A stretch of 64,000 nucleotides of DNA from Hamadaea sp. (GTDB lineage Bacteria; Actinomycetota; Actinomycetes; Mycobacteriales; Micromonosporaceae), in NCBI RefSeq assembly GCF_013362815.1, contig NZ_JABFVK010000006.1:81088-145087 (forward strand), given 5' to 3'. Shown piece by piece: positions 1-8,290 of the stretch (its first letter is position 1; every line of letters starts with the position of its first letter). The notes beneath the pieces were generated by a model that was not told the DNA's origin, ran no database searches, and saw only the letters and a program-made list of their open reading frames with translations. The position numbers and the translations under genes were made by a program.

Positions 1-165
1 CAGGCGCGCGGGGTCCTCGCCGGAGATGCGTACCGCGTCGCAGTGCAGCTCACCCGCGATCGCCGCCAGCTCGGCCCGCGCCGTCGTCTCGTCGAATTCG
101 GGCCGGGACAGCCGTCCGGCGATCATCTCCGCTCCGACGTCGTAGTTCAACCCCCGGAATGCCAC
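1..165 (-). CDS. Hypothetical protein, N-terminal 55 residues (runs off left edge)
   Basis: The minus strand reads from a GTG at 165 without a stop to the window edge. A GGAGG-type ribosome site lies at 171-175, five bases before the GTG. The protein begins VAFRGLNYDVG and continues with an alternating helical region that contains LHCDAVRISGEDP. This resembles the N-terminus of an uncharacterised actinobacterial family that starts RGINYDTG, recalled from memory and not searched. It is divergent from the TetR gene at 220, and the twin palindromes at 186-218 lie in the shared promoter, so it is the probable target of that regulator. Function unknown. Confidence 0.6.
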   Translation of the reverse strand, partial: MAFRGLNYDVGAEMIAGRLSRPEFDETTARAELAAIAGELHCDAVRISGEDPARL

Positions 166-185
166 GTCAACCTCCGTCCAGTAAA

Positions 186-218
186 CGATACACCGTATCG
201 CCACGATACACTGTATCG
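186..218. promoter_or_regulatory. Twin palindromic TetR operators
   Basis: Two 15-bp palindromes lie side by side: CGATACACCGTATCG at 186-200 and CGATACACTGTATCG at 204-218. Both have CGATACA/TGTATCG half-sites (one mismatch in the first). Their centres are 18 bp apart. They fill the gap between the divergent gene at 165 and the TetR start at 220, so they probably serve autoregulation and control of the divergent gene. Operator assignment is inference from symmetry and position. Confidence 0.75.
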
Positions 219-219
219 C

Positions 220-867
220 ATGGCCTTGATATGGGAGCGTCCGGTCGCCGACCGTCGCCGCAGCGTCCGGCTCGACCGCGACCGGATCGTCGCGACCGCC
301 GTGGCGCTCGCCGACCGGGACGGGCTGGACGCGGTGACCCTGCGACGGGTGGCCGCGGACCTGGAAGTCCTGCCGATGCGGTTGTACACATATCTGGCCA
401 CCAAGGACGACCTGCTAGACCTGATGGCCGACTGGGCGTACGGGCTGATCGAGCTGCCTGGCCCGAAGACACCGTGGCGGTCGTCGCTACGCAAGATCGC
501 GCAGGAACTGCGGGCCGTCGCCGGGGGTCATCCGTGGGTGATCACGCTGCTCGGCTCGCGCTCGCCGTACGGCCCCAACGGCCTGCGCCTGGTCGAACGG
601 GTCTGGTCGGCGCTCTACGACCGGGCCCCCGACCCGGCGACCGCGGCCGCGGCGTGCACCGCGTTCATCGCGTACGCCACCGGCGCGCTCGCTCAGGAGG
701 CGGGCGCTCCCGACAGTCCTGACGTCGAGCGGTACCTGGCCACAGCGGTCAGCGGTGGGGCGTACCCCACGTTGGCGCGCGCCTTCGCCGACCTCGGGCC
801 GGCCGACACCTTCGACGGCGGACTGGAGGTCGTGCTGGACGGCATCGCCGCCCGCCTCACCGCGTAG
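220..867 (+). CDS. TetR-family transcriptional regulator
   Basis: The gene encodes a 215-residue repressor-like protein. An N-terminal helix-turn-helix (about residues 20-65: RIVATAVALADRDGLDAVTL, then RLYTYLATKDDLLDLM) is followed by an all-helical ligand domain of the TetR_C type seen in tetracycline-repressor relatives. The open frame extends upstream to 43, but that part crosses the operators, so the ATG at 220, immediately after the second palindrome, is preferred; with so short a leader, translation may be leaderless. It probably represses itself and the divergent gene at 165. The 3' end overlaps the convergent membrane-protein gene by 11 bp. The ligand is unknown. Confidence 0.85.
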   Translation: MALIWERPVADRRRSVRLDRDRIVATAVALADRDGLDAVTLRRVAADLEVLPMRLYTYLATKDDLLDLMADWAYGLIELPGPKTPWRSSLRKIAQELRAVAGGHPWVITLLGSRSPYGPNGLRLVERVWSALYDRAPDPATAAAACTAFIAYATGALAQEAGAPDSPDVERYLATAVSGGAYPTLARAFADLGPADTFDGGLEVVLDGIAARLTA

Positions 868-1807
868 TCGCCGCCGAGGCCGGGTGGGTGAAGAAGAGGA
901 CGGCGAGTTCGGGGGCCAGGAGCAGCGGCACGACGAGGAAGGTGGCGTACTGGAGCGGCCAGGCCGTCGGGACCGCCACGGGGACGCCCGCCACCCAACC
1001 GCCGGGCCAGTTCTGGTACGCCCAGAACCGGTGCACGGCGTTCTGCACCTCCATCAGCACACCGACGACCGCGGACGCACCGACCATCGCGGCGAGCGGA
1101 GTCCAGTAACGGCGGCGCATCGCACCGAGCAGCGACGGCCGGCCCCACCGGGTCAGCAGCGCTTCCACGGTCACCCACACGCCCAGGAACGCGATTAGGG
1201 CGTACCAGAACGGGGGTGCGTGGACCGTCGGGTGCTGAACGGCCAGAACGTAGCCTTGTGCGTACCAGTTGAGGTAGAGCAGCAGCGCCGTGGTGAGCGC
1301 GGCGACCCCGATGAGCAACAGCCCTCCAGGCCGGGCCGGGGCCACGGAGCGTGACGGTCGCGCCAGCCGGTCGAGGACGGCCTTGACCGCGAGATAGCTC
1401 TCCACAATGGACATCCAGTAGAACGCGAAGCCAGGCACCACGATGAGCGCGTAGAGCCAGACCGTCCAGAAAGGATAGATCCACAACCGGCCGAGCCATT
1501 GCGCCACGACCTCCATGACCAGGCCCGCCGCCGCCCCGCCGAGCAGGACGCGGACGAAGCGGGCCGGATCGGCGACAGCCGCCGTCCACAGTGACGGAGC
1601 ACCGAGACGCTTGCAGATCCCCTCGCCAAGGAGGATGACACCGGTCGTGAGCAGGACCGCCGAGAACCCAAGGAGCACGACGGGGACGACGGGCAGGCCG
1701 AGCACGAAGTCGGTGGGCTGGGTGTAGACGCGCGACGGCACCAGGAACTGGCCGCAGGACGCAGCCACACAGAACAGGCCGACCCAGCTGGCGGCGTTCA
1801 TACTCAC
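857..1807 (-). CDS. Multi-pass integral membrane protein of unknown function
   Basis: The 316-residue product has about eight hydrophobic segments separated by short Arg-rich loops, and a C-terminal hydrophobic stretch ending in LLAPELAVLFFTHP. The GTG at 1807 has a GGAG seven bases upstream; an ATG at 1801 is the alternative. Conserved-looking acidic residues sit in the membrane segments (LMEVVAQW, IVESYLAVK, LMEVQNAVHRFW). I do not recognise the family. The gene is convergent with, and slightly overlaps, the TetR gene at 220-867. Confidence 0.75.
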   Translation of the reverse strand: MSMNAASWVGLFCVAASCGQFLVPSRVYTQPTDFVLGLPVVPVVLLGFSAVLLTTGVILLGEGICKRLGAPSLWTAAVADPARFVRVLLGGAAAGLVMEVVAQWLGRLWIYPFWTVWLYALIVVPGFAFYWMSIVESYLAVKAVLDRLARPSRSVAPARPGGLLLIGVAALTTALLLYLNWYAQGYVLAVQHPTVHAPPFWYALIAFLGVWVTVEALLTRWGRPSLLGAMRRRYWTPLAAMVGASAVVGVLMEVQNAVHRFWAYQNWPGGWVAGVPVAVPTAWPLQYATFLVVPLLLAPELAVLFFTHPASAATTR

Positions 1808-1888
1808 CAGTCTGCTCCGGTTTGGGAGCGGTACCCCGGTGAAGTCAGGGAACGGTTAAGTTGGAGCACAGAAGCGGTGGAGGTGACG

Positions 1889-2437
1889 ATGCGTTACGAG
1901 ATGGCAGAGGAGCTGGGGCAACCGCGGCTCGATCAGGCCTGGGCGGCGTACTCGGCCGCGTTCGACGAGCTCCGGGCGGCGACGGTCGAGCGGAATGTCC
2001 TCTATCGGCACGAGTTCGAGGCCGTCATGATGGACAAAAGGATCGAAAAGCACTATGCGATCGATCCGGATCTCGACGAGGTCGTCGCGCTGGCGACGTT
2101 CACGAACGCGCTGGAAGCGCTGAGCTGGCTGTCCCCCGAGTACTTCGCCGCGCGATGGCCGGACCAGTTCGCCAACAAGCAGATCTGGTACCTGGGGTTC
2201 TTCGCGATCCACCCGGACTACCGGCACAGCGGCATCTTCGAGGCGGTCATCAGTCAGATGTGGCGGCCGATCCAGGCCAACGGCGGAATCGCCGCCCTGG
2301 ACATCTGCGGCGTCAACATCTCGCTCGGGCTGGCCGGCGCCATCTCGCGTACGCTCAAGGACCTCACCCCGGCCATGGTGACCGAGGAGATCGACGTGCA
2401 GACCTACTGGGCGTTCAGCCTCGACGCGCCCGCCTGA
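1889..2437 (+). CDS. GNAT-like acetyltransferase domain protein
   Basis: A 182-residue single-domain protein. The central stretch IWYLGFFAIHPDYRHSGIFE has the beta-strand, turn and helix pattern of the acetyl-CoA-binding region of GNAT enzymes, although the canonical Q/RxxGxG/A loop is degenerate. The acyl acceptor is unknown. The ATG at 1889 is chosen because GGAGG sits five bases upstream at 1879-1883; a GTG at 1877 would overlap that site. The last 34 bp overlap the convergent GGDEF-EAL gene. The fold is moderately certain; catalysis is not. Confidence 0.65.
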   Translation: MRYEMAEELGQPRLDQAWAAYSAAFDELRAATVERNVLYRHEFEAVMMDKRIEKHYAIDPDLDEVVALATFTNALEALSWLSPEYFAARWPDQFANKQIWYLGFFAIHPDYRHSGIFEAVISQMWRPIQANGGIAALDICGVNISLGLAGAISRTLKDLTPAMVTEEIDVQTYWAFSLDAPA

Positions 2438-4713
2438 AGTTTGAGCGGCGGCGTCACCGACCAGCGGCGCGCGAAGTCCCCGGCGCTGACCGCGTGGCCC
2501 CAGAGCCACCCCTGCCCGTAGGTGACGCCGATCCGGGACAGCAGCTCCCGCTGGGTTTCGTCCTGCACACCCTCGGCGACCACGCTGAGCTGCAACGCTT
2601 CGCTCATCGCCGCGACCGCGCGGACGATCGCCTCGTCCTCCGGATTGTGCCCGAGCCCGACCACGAACGACTTGTCGATCTTCACCCCGGTGACCGGGTA
2701 GTTCCGCAGGTAGCCGAGCGCGGAGAAGCCGGTGCCGAAGTCGTCCACCACCAGACTCACGCCCAGTTCGCGCAGCTCCCGCAGGGTCTGGTCGACGGTG
2801 CCGGACGACTCGATCATGACCGATTCGGTCAGCTCGATCGCCACCGCCGACGGGGGCAGGCCGTATTCGCGCAGCGCCGAGGCCAGCTCGCCGGGCAGCC
2901 GCGTATCGCGCAACTGCCGGGGCGACACGTTGATCGAGAGCCAGAACCGCTCGGCCACCACGCCGTCGGCCCGCCATTGGGCCAGCTGGTACAGCGCCTC
3001 GTGCATCACCCAGCGCCCGATGTCGATGATCAACCCGGACTCCTCGGCGACCGGGATGAAGGTCGCCGGGCCGATCAGGCCCCGATCCGGATGCGTCCAG
3101 CGGAGCAACGCCTCCGCGCCGACGATCCGGCCGCTGGGCATGTGCGCCACCGGCTGGAAGGCCAGGTGCAGCTGCCCCAACGCCATCGCCTCGCGCAGCG
3201 CAAGGTCGATGTCGATGCGTTCGCGTACGCGATCGCGCATGACCGGGTCGAAGATGACCCAGCCGTCGCGCCCGTTCGCCTTCGCCTGATACATCGCGGT
3301 GTCGGCGTCGCGCAGCAAGTCCTCCGCAGTGACTTCGCCGTCGCGGGTGTGCCCGGCCTTGGTCGCGGCGGAGCGGGTCGAGCTGGAGATGCCGATCGAG
3401 ACGCTCACGACGACGTCCGCCCCCGGCATCCGCAAGGTCTGCCGCATCGTCTGCAGGATCACCTCGGCCAGCGCCAGCGCGCCCTCCCGGGTCGCCCGGT
3501 ACGCCACCACGAACTCGTCCCCGCCGACCCGGGCGATCATCGCCGCGTCCGGGGCACAGCCGCGCAGGCGCCCGGCCACCTCGGCGATGACCTGGTCACC
3601 GGCCATGTGACCGCGGGAGTCGTTGACGTACTTGAAGCCGTCCAGATCGAGGAAGTAGACCCAGACCTCCTCGCCGTCGACCGGCTGGGCCAGCATCTCC
3701 CGGACCTCGGTGAACCACAGCGACCGGTTGGCCAGCCCGGTCAGGGAGTCGTGGGTCGCCTGGTGCTCGTAGCGGTGCTGCGCGGCGGCGTACCCCCGCA
3801 CGGCCGAGACGGCCCGGGCCAGCAGCAGCGCGACGATCGCGGCCCCGCCGACGGCCAGCAGCACCCGGTCGAACGGGGTCGGCTTCTCGATCAGGACACC
3901 GAGGACGAACGGGACGGCGAGCGCGGGCGCGATGAGGAACAGCCGGCGCGCCGACCAGGCCTGGATCGGCAGGCTGGCCTGCCGCCCGATGTCGGCCATC
4001 GAGGGATGCAGCCCGGAGGCTCCGATCAGCGTGAAGCCCAGCAGGAACGGCAGGTCCAGCAGCGGCGAGCCGACCAACTCACCTTCGTTGCCGATGATGG
4101 CGTACGCGACGTCGCCGGTCAGCAGCAGCGCCATGCAACCCAGCAGCATCGTGAAGGCAGGACCGCGCCGGGTCGCGAAGGCCAGATTGGCGACCAGCAA
4201 CACCAGTACGCCGTCCAGCAGCGGATACACCCCGGCGAGGGCCGAGACGGCCGCCTCCCGCCCGGCGATCGAGGCCGCGGGGACGGCGAAGAACATGGTG
4301 AACACGATGGTCACGCCGACCCCGATGAGCAGCCCGTCGATGACCGCGTGCCGCTTGTCGCCCACCCGGGCCCGCAGGAAGCCGCCGAGCGCCAGGAACA
4401 TGCACAGGTAACCGGGGATGGTGAAGCAGTCGGGCAGCACCCCGCCGAGACCGGAGTGCTGGTCGAGCATCGTACGCAGCAGCGCCCCCGCCAGGAACAG
4501 GAAGCAGGCGGCCGACAGCAGCCGCCACGGCCAGGCCGGCTGGGGCCGGTGGCGGCGGATGCCGGTGATTATCGCGGTCCCGGCTCCGATGCCGACCGCG
4601 CTGAACGCAAGCCCGCTGACGATCTCGTTCGGGACGAAGGCGTACAACGCCGCGGCGAGCAGCCCGCCCGCCAGGAAGACGCTCCAGGCCTGCATCGAAG
4701 ACTTATGGGGCAT
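2404..4713 (-). CDS. Membrane-anchored GGDEF-EAL cyclic-di-GMP enzyme
   Basis: The 769-residue protein begins with about ten hydrophobic segments (residues 10-310), a membrane sensor region of no recognised MASE type. A GGDEF domain follows, introduced by HDSLTGLANR and carrying an intact RVGGDEFVVAYR active site. The C-terminal EAL domain keeps AEALLRW, NVSPRQL, ELTES, DDFGTGFSALGYL, KIDKSFV and AEGVQ, the metal- and substrate-binding set of an active phosphodiesterase. It could therefore make and degrade c-di-GMP, with the membrane part as input. ATG 4713 has AGGGGGG seven bases upstream, better than GTG 4719. In Streptomyces such enzymes control development; here the role is inferred only by family. 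Confidence 0.92.
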   Translation of the reverse strand: MPHKSSMQAWSVFLAGGLLAAALYAFVPNEIVSGLAFSAVGIGAGTAIITGIRRHRPQPAWPWRLLSAACFLFLAGALLRTMLDQHSGLGGVLPDCFTIPGYLCMFLALGGFLRARVGDKRHAVIDGLLIGVGVTIVFTMFFAVPAASIAGREAAVSALAGVYPLLDGVLVLLVANLAFATRRGPAFTMLLGCMALLLTGDVAYAIIGNEGELVGSPLLDLPFLLGFTLIGASGLHPSMADIGRQASLPIQAWSARRLFLIAPALAVPFVLGVLIEKPTPFDRVLLAVGGAAIVALLLARAVSAVRGYAAAQHRYEHQATHDSLTGLANRSLWFTEVREMLAQPVDGEEVWVYFLDLDGFKYVNDSRGHMAGDQVIAEVAGRLRGCAPDAAMIARVGGDEFVVAYRATREGALALAEVILQTMRQTLRMPGADVVVSVSIGISSSTRSAATKAGHTRDGEVTAEDLLRDADTAMYQAKANGRDGWVIFDPVMRDRVRERIDIDLALREAMALGQLHLAFQPVAHMPSGRIVGAEALLRWTHPDRGLIGPATFIPVAEESGLIIDIGRWVMHEALYQLAQWRADGVVAERFWLSINVSPRQLRDTRLPGELASALREYGLPPSAVAIELTESVMIESSGTVDQTLRELRELGVSLVVDDFGTGFSALGYLRNYPVTGVKIDKSFVVGLGHNPEDEAIVRAVAAMSEALQLSVVAEGVQDETQRELLSRIGVTYGQGWLWGHAVSAGDFARRWSVTPPLKLQAGASRLNAQ

Positions 4714-4859
4714 GGGCACACCCCCCTGGTGGCAGGCTCGCGGAGCGGCGGATGAGAAACGATATCAACGTCCGCCCAACGATAGCGAGGGTTCCAGCAG
4801 TCGCCGCAAATACGACATTTCACCCTTTCCGCCAGGTTGGCCCCGGCTGGGTTCCGTTG

Positions 4860-4935
4860 AGCCCGGGTTCGGGTTCCCAGCCCGGGTTCGGGTTCCCAGC
4901 CCGGGTTCGGGTTCCCAGCCCGGGTTCGGGTTCCC
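4860..4935. repeat. Four perfect 19-bp tandem repeats
   Basis: The unit AGCCCGGGTTCGGGTTCCC is repeated exactly four times (4860-4878, 4879-4897, 4898-4916, 4917-4935) in the 497-bp gap between the GGDEF-EAL gene and the DGPF gene. The copies have no differences, which suggests recent expansion. No credible gene covers them: the open frames across this stretch are low-complexity products of the repeats. Confidence 0.95.
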
Positions 4936-4998
4936 GCCAGATCACGGTTATACCTGTGATCTTGGCCCAAGATCGCATGGATATCCATGATCTGGCGG
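4934..4998. repeat. Long imperfect inverted repeat between two tandem arrays
   Basis: The outer 11 bp pair exactly (4934-4944 with 4988-4998, CCGCCAGATCA). The match continues imperfectly inward to a GGCCC-containing centre near 4965. Each arm also has its own dyad: GATCAC with GTGATC on the left, and CATGGATATCCATG on the right. The element could form a cruciform or a long hairpin. It sits exactly at the junction of the two tandem arrays. Confidence 0.85.
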
Positions 4999-5085
4999 AA
5001 AACACCGGCGCACCCTCGCGGAAAACACCGGCGCACCCTGGCGGAAACACCGGCGCACCCTCGCGGAAAACACCGGCGCACCCTC
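4995..5085. repeat. Four 22-23-bp tandem repeats with CACCGGCGCACCCTC core
   Basis: The units lie at 4995-5017, 5018-5040, 5041-5062 and 5063-5085, with a partial fifth after 5085. Each has a GCGGAAA(A)CACCGGCGCA start and a CCCTC or CCCTG end. The third copy lacks one A and the second ends in G. There are no unique spacers, so this is a minisatellite and not a CRISPR array. The first unit overlaps the right arm of the inverted repeat. Confidence 0.93.
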
Positions 5086-5210
5086 GCGGAAATCAAGGCG
5101 GCGAACTCCGCCGGAAAAAGTTCGGGCGTAGTGTCGATTCCGGCGAGCCGAGCGCGTCGGAGTTTCGAACGACCCGATTCGGCGGGTCACCGAGTGGAAG
5201 GGCCACGACC

Positions 5211-5546
5211 ATGGCCAGGTACCTCATTCTGATCCACGGCGACGAGCAGGCCGACGAGAGCGCCACCCAGGCCGACTTCGACGCCTTGATGGCCGCGCAC
5301 AACGCCTTCTCGGCCAAGCACGGACCGGCGATCCTCGGCGGCGAGGCGCTGCAGTCCACGAAGACCGCCACGAGCATCCGATCCGACGGGACCATCACCG
5401 ACGGGCCGTTCGCCGAGGTCAAGGAAGCGCTGGGCGGGTACTACCTCGTCCAGGCGGCCGACCTCGACGAGGCGATCGCCATCGCCAAGGACTGCCCCGC
5501 GCCCAACGGCGGCGTCGAGGTGCGCCCGATCATGGAATTCGAGTAG
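5211..5546 (+). CDS. YCII/DGPF-domain protein paired with ECF42 sigma factor
   Basis: A 111-residue single-domain protein of the YCII-related family. It has the signature DGPF (in TDGPFAEVKEALGGYYLV) and a C-terminal VRPIMEF motif. The open frame runs upstream through the tandem repeats, so the ATG at 5211, where the family homology starts, is chosen. It lies 11 bp before the sigma-factor gene. DGPF proteins are the conserved genomic neighbours of ECF group 42 sigma factors and are thought to be part of their regulon or signalling; the biochemical activity is unresolved. Confidence 0.9.
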   Translation: MARYLILIHGDEQADESATQADFDALMAAHNAFSAKHGPAILGGEALQSTKTATSIRSDGTITDGPFAEVKEALGGYYLVQAADLDEAIAIAKDCPAPNGGVEVRPIMEFE

Positions 5547-5557
5547 GGCCGGAGTTC

Positions 5558-6820
5558 GTGACCGCGATCCGTCTGCCGGCTCCGGCCGAGGTCGCGGCCG
5601 CCGTCGCCGAGGCGCACCGTCGCGAATGGGCCTTCGTGCTCGCCGCGACGGTGCGCGTCACCCGCGACCTGGATCTCGCCGAGGAGTGCGTCCAGGACGC
5701 GTACGCCGGCGCTTTGTCGGCCTGGCCTGCGTCGGGCATCCCGGCGCGTACGGGCGCTTGGCTCACGACGGCCGCCCGCAATCGCGCACTCGACCTGCTG
5801 CGCCGGGATCAGACGGCGCGCCGTCATCTCCCGTTGCTCCTCGACGATCCCACGCTGCCCGGCCCGGAGAGCGCGCTGGACGCTCCCGACATCCCCGACG
5901 ACCGGCTGCGGCTGATCTTCACCTGCTGTCACCCCGGGCTCGCGGTCGAGGCCCAGGTCGCGCTGACGTTGCGGCTGCTCTGCGGGCTCACCACCGCCGA
6001 GGTCGCGCGGGCGTTCCTCGTCAGCGAGGCGACCATGGCCGCCCGCATCACCCGGGCCAAGAAGAAGATCGCCACCGCGCGCATCCCTTACCGCGTACCG
6101 TCCGCGGCCGATCTGCCCACCCGCGTCGAGGCGGTGCTGACCGTCGTCCACCTCCTCTACACGACCGGCCACACCGCGCCGTCCGGCACCGGCCTCATGC
6201 GCGCCGACCTCGTCCAGCGCTCCCTCGACCTGGCCCGCATGCTGCGCGAACTGCTGCCACGAGACGCGGGCGTCGCCGCGCTGCTCGCCCTCATCCTGCT
6301 CACCGACGCGCGCAGCGGCGGGCGCACCGACGACTCCGGCCGCCAGATCCTCCTGGCCGACCAGGACCGCTCACTCTGGGACCGGCACGCCATCATCGAA
6401 GGAACTCATCTGGTACGCGAGGCGCTGCGTAGCCGCCCACCGAGCCGATACGCCTTGATGGCCGCCATCGCAGCGGTCCACAGCGAGGCCCCGAGCTGGG
6501 AGGCGACCGATTGGGCGGAACTCGTCGGCCTCTACGACCATCTGCTGGCGACCTGGCCCTCCCCGGTCGTGGCCCTGAACCGGGCGGTCGCCGTCGGCTT
6601 CGCCCACGGCCCGCTCGCCGGGCTGCTCGCCGTCGACGAGTTGAGCGCCGAACCCCAGCTCGCCCGGTACGCCTACCTCGCGGTAGCCCGGGCGGAGTTC
6701 CTGGAACGCCTCGGCCGGACGGTCGAGGCGCGGCTCGCGTTCACCGAGGCGCTCATGCTCACCGAGAACGAGACCGAACGCTCGTTCCTCGCCGACCGCC
6801 TCGCCGCCCTCCCCCACTAG
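5558..6820 (+). CDS. ECF group 42 RNA polymerase sigma factor with C-terminal extension
   Basis: The 420-residue protein has sigma region 2 at about residues 20-85 (DLAEECVQDAYAGALSAW, then TAARNRALDLLRRD) and region 4 at about 125-175 (LTLRLLCGLTTAEVARAFLV). A helical extension of about 240 residues follows with the DUF6596 and TPR-like composition typical of ECF42. No anti-sigma gene is adjacent, which fits this group, whose extension is proposed to replace an anti-sigma factor. GTG 5558 has a GGAG site six bases upstream. It likely forms one unit with the DGPF gene. The 3' end overlaps the convergent membrane gene. Confidence 0.93.
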   Translation: MTAIRLPAPAEVAAAVAEAHRREWAFVLAATVRVTRDLDLAEECVQDAYAGALSAWPASGIPARTGAWLTTAARNRALDLLRRDQTARRHLPLLLDDPTLPGPESALDAPDIPDDRLRLIFTCCHPGLAVEAQVALTLRLLCGLTTAEVARAFLVSEATMAARITRAKKKIATARIPYRVPSAADLPTRVEAVLTVVHLLYTTGHTAPSGTGLMRADLVQRSLDLARMLRELLPRDAGVAALLALILLTDARSGGRTDDSGRQILLADQDRSLWDRHAIIEGTHLVREALRSRPPSRYALMAAIAAVHSEAPSWEATDWAELVGLYDHLLATWPSPVVALNRAVAVGFAHGPLAGLLAVDELSAEPQLARYAYLAVARAEFLERLGRTVEARLAFTEALMLTENETERSFLADRLAALPH

Positions 6821-7211
6821 GCAGCAACAGCCACAGCGCTCCGCTCTCCTCCCGCAGATGCGGCGCGACGAGGAACTTCGGGCGGTTGACCGCCACGATG
6901 AGCCCGATCAGTGGGAAGGCGGCCAACGCCACCAGGCAGACCGCTGCGAGGGGGCGGCGCAGCGCGTCTTGTTCGCCCAGCGCCCAGCCGACGACGTCTG
7001 CCGAGCCCGCACCGGTCAGCAAGGTGACGGCCGCGAAGACGACCGGGTTGCTGCGGCGGAGTGCCCGGGCCAGCCACCGCGGGTAGTAGCTGGGCGTGGC
7101 CCTCAGATCGGATCTGCGCGTACTCCCTGCCCAATGGCGCGGGATGTAGAAGATCCAGGCCAGAATGCACGCGGCGAACCCGCCGAACATGACGACGGAC
7201 TGCGCCAGCAT
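6759..7211 (-). CDS. Small four-segment membrane protein
   Basis: About 150 residues with four hydrophobic segments (starting MLAQSVVMFGGFAACILAWIF) and a basic glycine/arginine-rich tail. The ATG at 7211 is chosen because it opens the first membrane segment and has AGGAAA upstream; an ATG at 7295 would add 28 poorly hydrophobic residues. Its last 62 bp overlap the 3' end of the ECF42 gene on the opposite strand, and the Arg-rich tail is encoded there. No family recognised. Confidence 0.6.
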   Translation of the reverse strand: MLAQSVVMFGGFAACILAWIFYIPRHWAGSTRRSDLRATPSYYPRWLARALRRSNPVVFAAVTLLTGAGSADVVGWALGEQDALRRPLAAVCLVALAAFPLIGLIVAVNRPKFLVAPHLREESGALWLLLPSGGGRRGGRRGTSVRSRSR

Positions 7212-7321
7212 GGCGGCCGTTTCCTGCACGTCTGTAGCTCCGAGGGGTGAGCAGTGGGTCCGACGAAGATATCCGCAGGTCAGTGGCGTATGCAAGGCGG
7301 GCCGGGACAGGGTTGCCGGGG

Positions 7322-7873
7322 ATGGTTACCTTCGTGGATATGACGTTGTTCGCCCCGTTCACGGGGACGCTCTACCTTCCCGACAAGGAGTTCCTCGCCG
7401 CCAGTACGCCGGTCCTGCTGCCCGACGGCCGCCCCGTCGCCGGAGTCGTCTGGCACACCTGGACGCAGCGCTTCGAGATCACCGACGCGACCGGCTCGAT
7501 CGTCGCCGAATGCCGGCCCGAGGGGTTCTTCCGGCGGCGGTTCCCCGTGCGTACGCTCGACGGCCGGCGCGTGATCGAGCTGGTGCCGGGCGCTTGGCGG
7601 CCGTTCAACGGAGCCGAGCTGACCCTGGCGTCGGGTGGGCGGCTGGCGGTGCGGCAGATCAGCCTCTGGTCCGACCGCAAATTCGAGTTCTATGGGCCGC
7701 AGGGCCTCGTCGGGCGGATTCTGCCCACCACGGGCACGTTCACGTTCCGCCCCGACTCGTACGCCTTCGAAGTGCTGATGCCGGTGATGTCAGCCTTGGA
7801 GGCGGTCTCGATCGCGCAGGCGCTCCGGCTCGTGGCGCGCGGCAACCGGTCCGCTGCGGCGGCGAGCGTCTGA
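7322..7873 (+). CDS. Hypothetical protein, possibly LURP1/tubby-like fold
   Basis: About 183 residues, soluble, predicted mostly beta. Repeated short strands with aromatic and basic residues (FEITDATGSIVAEC, RRRFPVRTLDGRRVIELV, FEFYGPQGLVGRILP) and a final hydrophobic helix (VLMPVMSALEAVSIAQAL) recall the LURP-one or scramblase-like tubby superfamily. That comparison is from memory only. ATG 7322 or ATG 7340 is the start; the frame is open back to 7247. The gene is followed 10 bp later by the hydrolase remnant at 7884. Confidence 0.6.
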   Translation: MVTFVDMTLFAPFTGTLYLPDKEFLAASTPVLLPDGRPVAGVVWHTWTQRFEITDATGSIVAECRPEGFFRRRFPVRTLDGRRVIELVPGAWRPFNGAELTLASGGRLAVRQISLWSDRKFEFYGPQGLVGRILPTTGTFTFRPDSYAFEVLMPVMSALEAVSIAQALRLVARGNRSAAAASV

Positions 7874-7883
7874 GGGGCAGCTG

Positions 7884-8282
7884 ATGAAACCGCGGTTGCT
7901 GCTGCTGCACGGGGTGGCGCGTACTGGGCAGAGCTGGGCGGCCCACCGGCCGCTGCTCGCAGAGAAGTTCGACGTCGTGACGCCGGACCTGCCCGGGTTC
8001 GGCGACGCTCCCGGGCCGTTCCGGCTCGACTCGGCGGTCGCCGGGATCGCCGATGCTCTTGATGACGAGACCGATGCGGGCGGCGTGCGTACCACTATCG
8101 TGTGTGGACACTCCGCGGACGCGATGGTGGCGCTCCGGCTGGCGGCCCGGCGCGCGGCGGCCGGAATCGGCGGTGCGGAGCTGCACCTCCAGCCCGGCGG
8201 CGACCACCTGTGGAGCGAGAGCGAGCCGACGGCGTTCAGCGGACTGCTCGTGACCCGGGCTTGTCGGACCCGTCTGGCATAG
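7884..8282 (+). pseudogene. Alpha/beta-hydrolase with large internal deletion
   Basis: The N-terminal 90 residues are a normal alpha/beta-hydrolase start: LLLLHGVARTGQSW (oxyanion loop), DVVTPDLPGFGD, then CGHSADAMVALRLAARR around the nucleophile serine. Immediately afterwards the frame jumps to what looks like the C-terminal histidine region (GGDHLWSESEPTAFSGLL). The lid, the catalytic Asp region and several strands are missing, so 132 residues remain against the usual 250 or more. The nucleophile elbow is also damaged (GHSAD in place of GxSxG). Translation signals remain (AGGGG before ATG 7884), so it may still be translated. Confidence 0.65.
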
Positions 8283-8290
8283 TCGGCGGC

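Noticed and set aside
1861..4755. 964-codon plus-strand frame across the GGDEF-EAL gene
   Set aside because: Antisense to intact GGDEF and EAL motifs; its translation is His/Gln/Arg/Asp-rich and domain-free.
4860..5085. CRISPR array
   Set aside because: Units abut with no unique spacers and there are no cas genes.
4569..5096. Minus-strand frame with repeated VRRCFPRGCAG and TRTRAGNPNPG units, looking like a repeat protein
   Set aside because: The amino-acid repeats simply mirror the DNA tandem repeats, there is no ribosome site, and it runs into the GGDEF-EAL gene in another frame.
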